Source: Fonsecaea monophora (Eukaryota > Ascomycota > Eurotiomycetes > Chaetothyriales > Herpotrichiellaceae). Taken from it: 64,000 bases of DNA. A program made the position numbers and the translations under genes. Below, piece after piece: positions 46,421-56,407 of this stretch (positions within the stretch are counted from its first letter, which is position 1; every line of letters begins with the position of its first letter). Where the stretch lies: positions 124,001-188,000 of the forward strand of contig NW_019173934.1 in NCBI RefSeq assembly GCF_001642475.1, written 5' to 3'. Under the pieces are notes generated by a model. The model was given only the letters and a program-made list of their open reading frames with translations. It did no database searches and was not told the DNA's origin.

Positions 46421-46774
46421 AGTAATGTCCAATGTCGCTTTAGATGGTGTTTCGGGGCATTGCATGTCGAGCGATTGACCGTGGGGCGGCGATGGGCGGT
46501 TTGGTAGAACTATTTCCTGACACCATTCCCCCCTCTCACGACAGGATGTGTATCAAAGTTGACGTAATATTCGATCCTGTAGTGGCTCTCTGCAAATGGA
46601 ATAGAACTTGACCGTCGTCAAAACTCTAATCAGTGAGCTTGGTCAAATCAACTTGATACCGTCCAGCGTCCATGGTTACTTGCACTTGCACTTGCACTCT
46701 CACTCTCACATTCACTCTGCTATTAGTTTTTTGGGGTGGAAGAGAGAGAATCGACCACATTCTTTGGGGGTCGT
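46421..46774. other. Convergent 3' intergenic region
   Basis: Between the ends of the hemerythrin-like and Opi10/Hikeshi genes. Contains a CACTTG/CACTCT repeat at about 46679-46715. No gene. Confidence 0.5.
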
Positions 46775-47380
46775 TCAAACCTCGTCCCTCTCCAAAAACC
46801 CGGGATCATTCTGCACCCTCCGCTCAAACTTTGTCCACCAGTCCTGGAAGCTTTTGAGCGGCACGACCTCGACTCCGTTAGCCGTATTTCCCGCAAAACT
46901 GGCCAGGAAGTTGAACGCGTTGCGGATGATGCGCTGGGCCAGCACCCTCGTGTCGGGGGGTCTCTTGACGAGGGCTGAAGAATTTGAGGACGCTGTCGTA
47001 GGCGACATTGGTGATTGTTGCTGTTGCTGCTGGAGCTGGAGCATCTGCGCCTGGATGTTCTCGGCCGGTTCGACCGAGATGCCCAGGTTGACTTGTCCCG
47101 CAGAAGGGTTGTTGGCGACGCCAGAGTCGGGCAGGTTCACGCGGAACAGCGCAGAGGGCTTCTCGTTGCCGATGGCGCCGAGAAACTTGAACCCCTGCTC
47201 CCCCGGCAGTTGCATGTAGACTCCCGCGGCTGTGCCCGGGGGAAGGAGGTTGTTTGGGTGTAAGAAGACACCGACGTTGTGGAATGCTGGAGAGGCCGGG
47301 AACGAGACGGCAAACTGGTTCGGCGAGACGGTCGCCATCTCGGGGATGATGGGCCGCGTGGGGATGAAGACTCCAAACAT
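46775..47380 (-). CDS. Hikeshi / Opi10 family protein (DUF775)
   Basis: Hikeshi carries Hsp70 into the nucleus during heat stress; the yeast relative Opi10 affects inositol-linked lipid control. Single exon, 201 aa, normal size. The N-terminal half is the conserved beta fold: MFGVFIPTRP, VSPNQFAVSFP, NVGVFLHPNN, LPPGTAAGVYMQLPG, then FLGAIGNEKPSALFRV, the family's most conserved motif (LGxxxNxKPSAxFR). A Gln run (MLQLQQQQQQS) and Ser/Thr linker separate it from the C-terminal helix domain (NAFNFLASFAGN, PLKSFQDWWTKFERR). Fungal members commonly have this layout. The first residues MFG also match human Hikeshi. Confidence 0.92.
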   Translation of the reverse strand: MFGVFIPTRPIIPEMATVSPNQFAVSFPASPAFHNVGVFLHPNNLLPPGTAAGVYMQLPGEQGFKFLGAIGNEKPSALFRVNLPDSGVANNPSAGQVNLGISVEPAENIQAQMLQLQQQQQQSPMSPTTASSNSSALVKRPPDTRVLAQRIIRNAFNFLASFAGNTANGVEVVPLKSFQDWWTKFERRVQNDPGFLERDEV

Positions 47381-47817
47381 GTCTGGTGGCGGTGTGATTA
47401 CTAGGACGGTTTGATATGGTCAGGGAGGAAAGAGGGAAAAGAGTAACCGTGTAACTTAGGATATAAAGTACATAGAAACATGGGGAAAATTATATCAATT
47501 CAGGCAGCTTGACCAGACCGGACGCTGCCGTGGGCTGAGGCTGTTAAAGTGTGGGACAAACTCAACTGCCCGCGGCTCACCCTCTTTTGGGACGGTCCTA
47601 ACGCCGCCTTTGTGCATGATGGATGATGACGTCATGCTCGATGAGGTCGGCGGAACTGACTTTAAAGCGGCCTGGTAGAGTTTTTCCTTTGAGGCTTGTT
47701 GATCAATGTCTATTTGCAGTACTACTTTCTGCTGATCCGAATCCCTTCAAGTCGTTCCCATCAATATTTTTTGGAACTTGATTAAAGGAAGGGGCTCCGG
47801 TATACGCTGAATGCCTT
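47381..47817. other. Intergenic region
   Basis: Promoter of the Opi10/Hikeshi gene plus the 3' flank of the kinase pseudogene. No gene. Confidence 0.5.
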
Positions 47818-48720
47818 CTAATATCTCTCTAATCTATCCACAAGACCACTTTCGACGAATGCCCTGTATTGCGATTCTAGCTGATTCAACCATTCCTGAG
47901 TCTCGTTCGTGGAATTGTCCTGCACGCCATCGTCTGGAAACTTGGCTAGAAGGTTCGTTACCGAGTGATATTCTCCACTCCAGCACTTTCTCACAATGGC
48001 GTCGCTGGCCGAATTGGTCAAGGGCGGAAATTCTCTGAATTGGAATTTTTCGGCCAGAGTGACAAAGTGGTCTCTACCCCAGGACTAGGTCGCTTACGGT
48101 TCATGGCCACGTAGCAGGGTGTAGTAAGTAGAGCCGAGGGCAAATGTCTCGGTTCGAGCCCCTGCCAGGCCATAGGTGCCAGGGTCGCCGTCGTCGTCTT
48201 TGCTAAGTAGCCGCCCAAATGGCTCAGTCAGCACGGCGATCTCTTCGCCGATTCTGACTGCCCGGTCGATTGGAATCCAACAGCATATGGGCTGGGCGAA
48301 TATCTCCATTGATCAGTCCTACCTGCTCGAGTCCCGCCGCAACAAGACAAAGTTGTCTCATCCATCGATGAATGACTCGTGACTTGAAATGGCGCAACAC
48401 CCTGAGAACTCGGTGTCCCTCGCGGTCCTGATAGTTGTTGAGTAACATTGCAAGACTTCCATGAGGTGCAAGCTCCAGGAATGCATCGATCGGGGTCAGG
48501 AAAATGCAAACGAATCAGATGTGGGATCCGTGGAAGAGTGCTTAGATATTAGAACATTCTTTGCTTATTGGCATAATCTGCTTGTTCCTCTTCTCCCGTC
48601 CGGGCCCTTTTCACAGCAATACAGGCATTCAGTTGATACTCTGTACCATTGCTGCCCCGGCCAAGGAGACTCATAATCGGTGAGGCCACATAGAGAGGGG
48701 GAGACTGAACTTCTGAAATG
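47818..48720 (-). pseudogene. Broken protein-kinase gene
   Basis: Kinase-domain pieces occur in order on the minus strand but in different frames. At about 48690-48560 is an N-lobe with the Gly loop LGRGSNGTEY and the lysine in CIAVKRAR; a TAA (48551-48549) interrupts it. After a frame change, about 48498-48280 reads FLELAPHGSLAMLLNN and the catalytic-loop-like INGDIRPAHMLLDSN. A further frame change with an apparent short deletion then removes the expected DFG/DFD segment, reading on into RAVRIGEEIAVLTEPFGRLL and GTYGLAGARTETFALGS. Two in-frame stops (TAA and TAG, about 48068-48083) follow, then the C-lobe end (LTNSASDAIVRKCWSG) and stop. Introns do not explain the stops. An active kinase is not possible from this copy. 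Confidence 0.8.
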
Positions 48721-49166
48721 ATCTCTTCTCTGCCAGTGAAGGAATCTCAGGTCGAACATCCTCCTTACGTAGAATACCAGGAATGCTCACCGCCCACTTC
48801 AAAGCTTGACGTTGCGGCACCAGCCTCAGGGAGTTCCAGGCAAAGGGGCACAGAGCAGGTTCGTATCGAAACTAACCAGCAAGATGCCCCAAGGTCTTAC
48901 GGCCATGACATAGTATCCTTACAGGCAGGTATAGAGCGACCAATCTAGCAAGTTTTCCTCAGTGTCAATCAGGTCATGCATATGTGCTGGGCCTCCTCAC
49001 CTACTTCTTCCGTAGTGGGTTACCTTAGGGACGCTGGATGCGGGCCAGGCATCTGGGAGGACGGTCAAGACAAGACGTCAACTCACAAGTGTCGACCCTG
49101 CTCAATGAGCATGTGAGGTATTGATCAACCATCGGTTACGCAGAATTTGCGGCTATTAACTCAGTC
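48721..49166. other. Intergenic region between pseudogene and kinase-like gene
   Basis: No supportable gene. A plus-strand frame of 76 codons (48718-48948) shows no feature. Confidence 0.5.
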
Positions 49167-50051
49167 TCAGGGAGGGACATTTGCGATCGATATTTCCCAG
49201 GGTCGACCTTTGTCAGAGGGATCCAGAAGAGTTGATTCTAGGCTGTCAAGTTCTTGCGCCGTCATGTCATCCCAACGGTCGTTCTCATGGTCTGATCGGA
49301 TAGATGAGTTCTCAAAATCAATGAACTTTGGCCCATTCCCTGTGATCAGAATGTTGTACCGAACCAGATCCCCGTGGAGGATACCAAGACTGTGCAGTTG
49401 TCGGACTGCGTTCTGACAGGCCCCCACGTCCGCTGGAGATGCTGGTCGGCCAGGTAAAGCTGTTATCAGGAATCCGATCACTCGATGTGATCCTTCAAAG
49501 ACATATCCCAAAAGCTCAGCTCCTAGTGTTGAATTGCTTTTTGCTAGTAAGTGGTACGCCGCCAATTCCTGCATGATCCATGGAATCTCGAATTCGAATC
49601 TTGCAATCTTCATGTAACATTTCTGCGACCCTATATCCACATAAGTGACTCTAGATTTCGGGTAAGATAGAGCACGAAGTTTGACAATATCAAAGTGTGG
49701 GTATCCTATGAGAACTTTCTCCCGAGGTATCGCATGAGCTCTGAAATGATCCTGACGGCAATGGACCTCTCCACCGAGCCTTGATACTGTGAACGTAGTC
49801 CATTTGTCGTACCATCCACTAAGTTTTGACAGTGCACGGATAAGCTCATCGTTTGACGTTACTGCGTCCTCTGGTAAGATGCTGATATCCGTTACGTGAA
49901 CATAAACAACTCTCGTCTCGTCATGGCTTTCGCGTCGAAGGCGATAGAAGCAGTCTTCGGGCCCGAGATCGAGATCCAACAAAGTATCGCAAGTATCCAG
50001 CTGGGATGAATCGCCCGCCGCCATTGATCTTTCAGTCTCCAACATCAACAA
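49167..50051 (-). CDS. Protein-kinase-like (fungal-specific) protein
   Basis: Single exon, 294 aa; the first ATG (50051) or the MAAGDSSQ methionine nine codons on are both possible starts. Kinase features: a lysine in YVDIGSQKCYMKIARFEFE, a helix with WIMQELAAYHLL, hinge-like VIGFLITALPGR, and the catalytic loop LHSLGILHGDLVRYNILIT (HGD instead of HRD). The metal-binding motif reads KFIDFENSS, with DFE for DFG. The second half of the C-lobe is short. It matches the fungal aminoglycoside-phosphotransferase/RIO-like ‘kinase-like’ proteins often found near gene-poor regions. Activity is uncertain. It lies on the same strand as the kinase pseudogene but is not a copy of it. Confidence 0.75.
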   Translation of the reverse strand: MLMLETERSMAAGDSSQLDTCDTLLDLDLGPEDCFYRLRRESHDETRVVYVHVTDISILPEDAVTSNDELIRALSKLSGWYDKWTTFTVSRLGGEVHCRQDHFRAHAIPREKVLIGYPHFDIVKLRALSYPKSRVTYVDIGSQKCYMKIARFEFEIPWIMQELAAYHLLAKSNSTLGAELLGYVFEGSHRVIGFLITALPGRPASPADVGACQNAVRQLHSLGILHGDLVRYNILITGNGPKFIDFENSSIRSDHENDRWDDMTAQELDSLESTLLDPSDKGRPWEISIANVPP

Positions 50052-51038
50052 AGTCTTGCCACGCTTGCTAAAGGTGTCTCAGGTCAACGGAGGTGCCTTG
50101 AGTGATAAATGCACAATTTAAGCTGTAGACTTGATCTTGTCTCCGTGTACGTCTCGGAGTTCGAGTTACCACAGCGAAGCAGTAGAAGGGAGGGAGACCA
50201 GGAACAGCTGGTCGAGATGGGTGACCGAGGGCTTGATACTTCACGGGAGACAGAGACCGTGGTGCGCATGAGTGAGCGCGATTTTCAGAAGGAGAAATAC
50301 CATCAGGGGCTACCTTCAGAGACACGTCCAGGAGGAAGGGTGGTGTAGATGGGAATCCAAAGCGCAGTTGCGAAGTGACGAGTTCATGGCAAGGGATGGG
50401 TATGTCGCCAAGGGCAGTCACGTGGTCGTGAGTAACGCGTCGAGGCGCGTTTTAGCTGCCACCCACTGTTCGAGACGATCCAGGGCTGCCACGGCTGCCC
50501 AGTTGTCCACCATGGATTCCCCGCAAGTCTTCAGTCCAGCACAAGTTGCCACATCGTCCGAGGCACACTCTCTTGATTGACCTACATAATGGAAACTCCC
50601 TCTGGCACCAGAAAATTGCGAGGGTCGAATTGACCAACGTCAGAATTGTATCGGTAAGTAAATGGTGAGTCGCAAGGCGATGGTGGTTTTAAAAGCGGCA
50701 CGGGTCGGGGTGACTAAGGGAGCTCCGAGCAAAGGCATCAATAAAACCTGGGGCACCACAGCATTATTGGATGAACTGCCCGCACAACGAGTCGGTTTCC
50801 TAGTTTGTCACTTTATCATAGTTGCTAAGACCGTCTCTGCCTCTGTGTGTGAGACTCATACGTTCCTTCTCTCCTCGCTATTTGGGACCGAAGTCTTTGC
50901 CGATTCTCGCAAAAAACCCCCGCTTCGAATTTTCTGATACTGATAGAGCAGATTCTGTGAGGTAGACACGACTGACCTGGGGAGGTACATAAAAGAGAGA
51001 AAACGAGAGAGAGATAGAGACAGAAAAAGACTGAAAAC
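50052..51038. other. Intergenic region
   Basis: Divergent promoter between the kinase-like and Nudix genes. Contains GAGAGAGAGATAGAGA near 51005-51020. Short frames lack features. Confidence 0.5.
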
Positions 51039-52171
51039 ATGGGCCTCCTGTCAAATCTGGACTTGGTAAATGAATGCGACAAGTATGTGTATACCTACAT
51101 GCCTGCTGTCCCATCCTCGAGGCGCTCAGCACACTCCCCTCTTCGACACCCCTCCTCTTCCACCACTACATCTCTTACCGCCAAGATTACGTGAAGTGAT
51201 TGATGGCACTAATGGTGAATACTGACTGGGGTGTGGACACAAAAAGCTTCCCTTACTACACGGACGACCCGGACAAGTTCAAGGCTTTGTGGGAAGGCTA
51301 CTACCACTTCTACCTAGAAGGTTGCGGCGCGTGTTTGGGATACATGACCTCTTCCGTCGCGGAGCGAATGCCTCTCACCCAACACTGGAAGCTGGACAAA
51401 GTCAATAGGCGCCTGACATTCCAACCTCGAGATGAGCGGGGAACCCCGGTCGTCGACCTCGGCAAGCGCAGCGACATCTTGGGGGACTACCTCCAGGAGG
51501 TGCGCGAGAGACGTATCTTTGCCGTCCTCGACGGCTGGCGGAACGAGCGCTACCCCATATACGGGCCGCAAAAGGAGCTTGTGTTAAACATGGAACGATC
51601 AGCGTCACCTCTCTTTGGAATTGTCACCTATGGTGTGCATTTGACCGGCTATGTCATGACCGACGAGGGGATGAAGATATGGACACCACGACGCTCGTTG
51701 ACAAAGCCAACGTATCCCGGCATGATGGACAACACGGTCGCTGGAGGGCTGAGCACGGGAGAAAAGCCCTTTGATTGCCTGGTCAGAGAATGCGAAGAGG
51801 AAGCCTCATTACCAGCAGACTTGGTGCGCCGCACGGCTCAGGCTTGTGGCACACTGACATATTTCCACGTCCGCGACGCCCGAGCCGGAGGAGAGACGGG
51901 ACTCTGTCAGCCCGAGTGCCAATACATCTATGACCTCAGGATGTCTCCCGATGTCATACCCAAGCCAGGCGACGACGAAGCCATCGATTTCCAGCTTTTG
52001 ACTGTCGAGGAGGTGCGGCGAGCTATGGCCGAGGGTAGATTCAAGCCGAATTGTGCACATTTGCTCTTGGAGTTCCTCGTCAGGCATGGCTTCGTGACGG
52101 CCGAGAACGAACCGAATTATATTGAAATAGTCGCAAGACTCCATAGACGGTTGGAGTTCCCAACTTCGTGA
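51039..52171 (+). CDS. Nudix hydrolase of the DUF4743/thiamine-pyrophosphokinase-related type
   Basis: Relatives hydrolyse damaged thiamine diphosphate derivatives (oxothiamine) in yeast. Two exons, 51039-51082 and 51247-52171, intron 164 nt with a CTGAC branch site; 322 aa. Exon 1 (MGLLSNLDLVNECD) joins to NFPYYTDDPDKFKALWEGYY, giving the typical N-terminus. The DUF4743 half includes AVLDGWRNERYPIYG. The Nudix box is at about residues 181-203: GGLSTGEKPFDCLVRECEEEA, matching GX5EX7REUXEEXGU except that the last Gly is Ala/Ser-like. LTGYVMTDEGMKIWTPRRS and a Met/Asp-rich C-terminal region also fit. Length is typical. Confidence 0.9.
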
Positions 52172-52286
52172 GACCCGGTCACGACGAGCGCAGCCTTGCA
52201 GAGCCCACCCACCAACGCCTCGCTAGATAGACTTTTTTGTTTCCCCCAAAGAACATAGTGCCGCCGTAAAAGTCACGGACCAGAGC

Positions 52287-52773
52287 TCATTTCTTCATCA
52301 AAAGGTACACGTAGTCGATTCTCAGGGCGTTGAGCAGTGCGTACGGGCCGTCCATGTAGAGCAGCAGGCCGCCGAAGGAGACGTATAGCTTGCTATGCAC
52401 AATTGTTAGCCCAATCGCCACTTAGATCCTCTCTTGCGCAAACCTACATGTTGTCTCCGCTACCTTCCTCGAATCTGTAGATCTTTCCGTGGCAGACATA
52501 GTCGAACTCGTCGGCGAGCGTCTGCTCTCCCCTCCCGATTTCTCTCCACCCTTTCCCGTCGTCTTTGCTCCCGTCCAGGTTGAGGGAGAGGGCCAGCGCG
52601 ACCGTCATGCGGTCGTCGACGTTGAGGGGGTACAGTTCCGTGTTGACGTCGAGGGTCAGAAGGACTTCCTGCTCGCCCTCGCTGTAGGCTTTGATGCGAG
52701 AGACTCTGTCATACTTGGTGTCGTTGAGGTCGGTGATCTTGAAGCTATTCTCGAAGAGGATATTCTCGGACAT
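52287..52773 (-). CDS. RPB8: RNA polymerases I/II/III shared subunit Rpb8 (RPABC3)
   Basis: A common subunit of all three nuclear RNA polymerases. Two exons on the minus strand, 52773-52448 and 52392-52287, with a 55-nt GTAGGT...ATAG intron; 143 aa. It starts MSENILFENSFKITDLND and contains KYDRVSRIKAYSEG, VLLTLDVNTELYPLNVDDRM and HGKIYRFEEGSGDN. The splice gives DNIKLYVSFGGLLLYMDGPY, then LRIDYVYLLMKK at the end, a strongly conserved C-terminus. Length is typical (about 145). Read unspliced, the frame ends after GDNM, so splicing is needed. It is divergent from ELP4, with starts 282 bp apart. Confidence 0.95.
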
Positions 52774-53055
52774 TTTGGGTGGTGAGCGCAGTGATTTTGC
52801 GAAGAAGATCGAGAAGACGCTTGCAGCTTTTTGGGCGCAAAAAAGGGACGGTATTTGGGAAATCAAAGTCGCTCTCCAGCCCGCAAGAAATTGTTTTTTT
52901 GCGTTTCGAAGGGAAATGTATGTACGGCGGAGTATTCTACCTCCGGCAGCCTTTGCGGCATCTAGCGCACATCACTTTTCGCAATAACTCCCCCGCGCTG
53001 CCTGCCACATGCAAACTCAACCAACTTTCCGTGGATTCTGTAGTCTCTTGTTTCA

Positions 53056-54341
53056 ATGTCCTTCCGCAAGCGCAATGTAGGCCTCTCAGGCTCTACGAGA
53101 TCCGAAGGATCTGCAGCACAATCCAGCGCCAAAGACCGAGTTCAGCTGCCTGGCGTACGGCCTTCACCAGTGGACGGCTGGCCGACAACTTCTACTGGCA
53201 CCGCCAGCCTCGACGCCCTCCTCGCTGGACATTCTGGCCTCGCTCTCGGGAGCACGATCCTGATCGAAGAAAGTGGAACAACCGACTACGCGGGTGCTCT
53301 CTTAAGATTCTACGCCGCAGAGGGCCTTCTCCAGGGTCACCATGTCCACGTCGTGGCGCTCCCTGAGCAGTGGGGTCGCGAACTTCCAGGCGCTGTCGGC
53401 GAGAGCGAGAAAAAAGAGACACCCGCTGAAACAGAGAAGATGAAGATTGCATGGAGATACGAGAGCCTGGGGCAATTTGGTGCAGGCGCACCCGCAAGAG
53501 GTGGGCATGTTCATCCCCGTAGCCTAGCTAGAATTAATGCTATTTTCTCTGAGATTCCTGTTTAGTTTCTCTGCTTCGCAATTGGCACTGACATCTTCTT
53601 TCTTCCCCCCCTACAGAACGTCTTCAGCCAACTGCAGGTCAACCAGGTCTAGACGGGGTATCAGCCCAGGGACCACCTGCTTCTTTTTGCCATACATTCG
53701 ACTTGACGAAGAGACTCGTTCATCCTGCCTCGTCTAAGTTGGATTTCATTCAATTGGGCACGAACCCGACACACTCGCCCTTCGCACCTGTTCTCGACCG
53801 GCTGAATGCCTCTGTCATGAATTCCGCACCGGAAACAGTCCACCGCATCGTCATTCCATCCCTTCTTTCACCAGCGCTTTATCCCCCTTGGTCGAGTCAA
53901 CCACAGAACATCCTCCAATTCCTGCATAGTCTTCGTGCTCTCTTCGCGGCACATCCTGGCCGGCTGACGGCGGTCATGTCACTTCCACTGTCACTATATC
54001 CACGTTCTTCCGGGCTCGTTCGTTGGATCGAGCTGTTGAACGACGGTGTCTTTGAACTGTCCCCGTTTCCGCATTCGGCGGAGGGAGATGCGGCACCTGC
54101 TCGAGGTCCCTCTGGTATAGCTGAAGAGCCCCCTCAGGGTTTGTTGCAAGTACACCGCCTTCCGATGCTCCATGACCGTGGGAGCGGACTTGGCACGTTT
54201 GAGAGCGACTGGACCTTCACGTTGAGCCGGAGAAAGTTCACCATCAAGCCGTTCAACCTGCCCCCTGTCGAGGGTGATACAGGTGCTCAACAGGCAGCGG
54301 GCCAGGAGCAGAAAGGGAAGAAGGCCGATATGGAATTCTAG
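53056..54341 (+). CDS. ELP4: Elongator complex subunit Elp4 (PAXNEB)
   Basis: Member of the Elp4-5-6 RecA-like ring of Elongator, required for tRNA wobble-uridine modification. Two exons, 53056-53500 and 53617-54341, intron 116 nt; 389 aa. It starts MSFRKRNV, then has STGTASLDALLAGHSGLALGST with ILIEE, where a degenerate Walker-A-like loop would be, and GHHVHVVALPEQWGREL. The splice joins GAPARG to ERLQPTAGQP, leading to SFCHTFDLTKRL. Later motifs are VHRIVIPSLLSPALYPPW, HPGRLTAVMSLPLSLYPR, WIELLNDGVFELSPFP and GLLQVHRLPMLHDRGSG, all typical. The end is Lys/Gly-rich (GKKADMEF). Length is normal. Confidence 0.93.
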
Positions 54342-54363
54342 ATTTCTCCCTGAGGATGACGCT

Positions 54364-54959
54364 TCACAGGTCATCGTCTCCAGGAGGCAGTCCCTGTGAA
54401 TTGAGCATGGTTTCCAACTCAATATGCTCCGAAGACGAAGGACCTGGATTCGTCATGCTTCGAAAATAGGTACCGTCGTAAGTGCTATGCCGTGGATTGA
54501 CGGTGAATCCGGACACCCGCGCACGAAACCGGTCGCCCAAGCACGACGAGAGAGCGAGGAAAGCTGTTTCGCTTTCCTTCAGCACGGGCTGTAAGCAGGA
54601 ATGGTTCAGAACGCACCTAGGAAGAAAAGAAGCGGAATAAAGAACAGCAAGGACAGCAACACTATGATACCCATTATTGAAAGTAGTTTCTCGTTGAGGG
54701 TTTTATGGCGGCAGCACCTGTACGACAAGCAGAAAGGCGTTACGATGACCAAAGACGCAAGTTGATGGCGAGGAATGAGGCGCGAGGTTGTCATGATTAA
54801 ATATTTTGGTCTGACAGAATCATAACTACGGTCGACCACTACCAAAATCAGTCTGGCACGTGAAATAAATTCTCGCGCGGAGAGCCCAACTTTCCTTGGA
54901 CCTTTTTTCAATCTCTTCAATTTCTTTCCTGAGAGAAACACTCGTCCTCTCGCTTTCAC
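54364..54959 (-). CDS. Possible small multi-exon membrane protein (uncertain)
   Basis: Two coding-like segments on the minus strand. The upstream one (to about 54606) contains a strong hydrophobic stretch, LLSIMGIIVLLSLLFFIPLLF, preceded by MTTSRLIPRHQLAS. The downstream one (about 54600-54364) reads SETAFLALSSCLGDRFRARV and RHSTYDGTYFRSMTNPG and stops 22 bp from the ELP4 stop. I could not find a clean splice that joins them in frame; CCTAG and CTTACAG acceptors exist at about 54614 and 54592. It may be two unrelated frames or a gene with several short exons. Confidence 0.3.
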
Positions 54960-55366
54960 ACACCTTCACCAAGTCATGTAGTTCATCTCAGGTTGCTTGA
55001 AGGCTGGTCTTCAAGCCCTCCATTCGTTCTTTTCTCATCACCATCAGAATCCCCAAAGCTTCTGGCCGTGGCTAGTGAGATTCCACATCCTCTCTCGGCC
55101 CTAAGGAGTCAGTGGTCATCGATTTTCTCCAAGAAATCAGCCTGTGAGTGTTCCCTGTGTTATCTACCGTACCAAGTCCTTGCATGATTAGACCACTTTT
55201 ATAATCTGTCAATCCACTGAGAAGCTTCTTACGAAGCCATGTGATTGAAGCGAAAAATCGTTGTTGAAATATGACCGCTTGTTTTCTATTTACATCCATC
55301 TGGCATGAAACCTCTTGTCAACTACTTGGCTGACATTTATGATGGACTTAGTGGCAGATATACTTC
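54960..55366. other. Leader region of the Sen34 gene
   Basis: Promoter and leader. Contains the first copy of a 28-bp imperfect duplication (55339-55366) whose ATGs are out of frame with Sen34. Confidence 0.5.
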
Positions 55367-55390
55367 ATGATGGACTCGCCGGCAGATCTG
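55339..55390 (+). repeat. Imperfect 28-bp tandem duplication across the Sen34 start
   Basis: ATGATGGACT is followed by TAGTGGCAGAT in the first copy (55339) and by CGCCGGCAGAT in the second (55367). The period is 28 nt, so the two ATG pairs are in different frames. Confidence 0.75.
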
Positions 55391-56308
55391 GGTTTCGACC
55401 ACAAGCCCGATCTCCCAGTTCCAATCTCCTTGGTTGGTGGTCGATATCTACTTTTCGATATCAAAATCGCAACTTACCTGCGCCGGGAGCATCACATCTG
55501 TGGCATCACAATCGGCACGCTACCATTGTTTCCGTCTCAGAACCTATTTCTTGGTGTGCCTATTGAGATTATGCCTGAAGAAGCTCAGTTACTAGTTGAG
55601 CGAGGAGTCGGCACCATTGTTGACGATGCTCGAGCTCACGATCAAGCTGTTCAGTCGACAGATCCAGCTCGACGTGCTGACTATCTGGCCAGAGTACAGA
55701 GGCAGTCCAAGCAAGTCAAGCATGCCAAGGACGAGGAGAAGGAGCAAGCCCGGAAGCGAGCGTTGGGCAAAAATGCGAAAGCCTCAGTTCCACCATCTTG
55801 TGACACGCAAGATGGATCTAGCGCAGAGCCAGCCGATTCAGGCAACAGCGAGACGGCGCAAGCTGCTGAGGATACCGCCCTGGAGGGTCAAGCACTCTTT
55901 GAAAATGACTCTCCTGTCAAGGTTTTGCCTGCCAGTGCCGCGTCAAACACATATTTTGTCACGCCGGCCACATCTCGACTGCTGCTGCCACCACCTTTGG
56001 CAACGTCAAAGTCGACCATAGAGAATCTTCCATCTTCTTACCCTTTTTACAGGCATCTCCACGACAAAGGCTTTTACACGACCCCTGGTCTTCGATTCGG
56101 GTGCCAGTACACTGTATACCCCGGCGACCCGCTCCGGTTCCATTCCCACTTCCTCGCCACCGGCACGGAGTGGGACGATGAGATTGATCTCATGGATATA
56201 GTAGGAGGGGGTAGACTGGGCACGGGTGTGAAGAAAGGGTTTCTGCTGGGCGGAGCAAGTCCAGCTGGAGACGTAAGGACGTTTAGCGTCGAGTGGGCGG
56301 CGATGTAG
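55367..56308 (+). CDS. SEN34: tRNA-splicing endonuclease subunit Sen34
   Basis: Catalytic subunit that cuts the 3' splice site of intron-containing pre-tRNAs. Single exon, 313 aa from the tandem ATGATG at 55367. The N-terminal domain has PVPISLVGGRYLLFDIK, LRREHHICGITIGTLP and FLGVPIEIMPEEAQLLVE. A charged coiled linker (KQVKHAKDEEKEQARKRAL) and a disordered middle follow. The C-terminal nuclease domain has YPFYRHLHDKGFYTTPGLRF, CQYTVYPGDPLRFHSHF and VKKGFLLGG, placing the catalytic Tyr, His and Lys (Y, the HSH His, and KK), with FSVEWAAM ending like yeast FSIEWA. The upstream duplicated ATGs start an out-of-frame ORF that overlaps the gene. Confidence 0.93.
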   Translation: MMDSPADLGFDHKPDLPVPISLVGGRYLLFDIKIATYLRREHHICGITIGTLPLFPSQNLFLGVPIEIMPEEAQLLVERGVGTIVDDARAHDQAVQSTDPARRADYLARVQRQSKQVKHAKDEEKEQARKRALGKNAKASVPPSCDTQDGSSAEPADSGNSETAQAAEDTALEGQALFENDSPVKVLPASAASNTYFVTPATSRLLLPPPLATSKSTIENLPSSYPFYRHLHDKGFYTTPGLRFGCQYTVYPGDPLRFHSHFLATGTEWDDEIDLMDIVGGGRLGTGVKKGFLLGGASPAGDVRTFSVEWAAM

Positions 56309-56407
56309 ATGCAGCTCTGTCGTCAAAATGACTGTGGTATGGTCGTCTCGTCCCGCAATTCAGCGTCTGTCGATGATAGACATTGGCCAGGGGCCAACCT
56401 AGATCTT

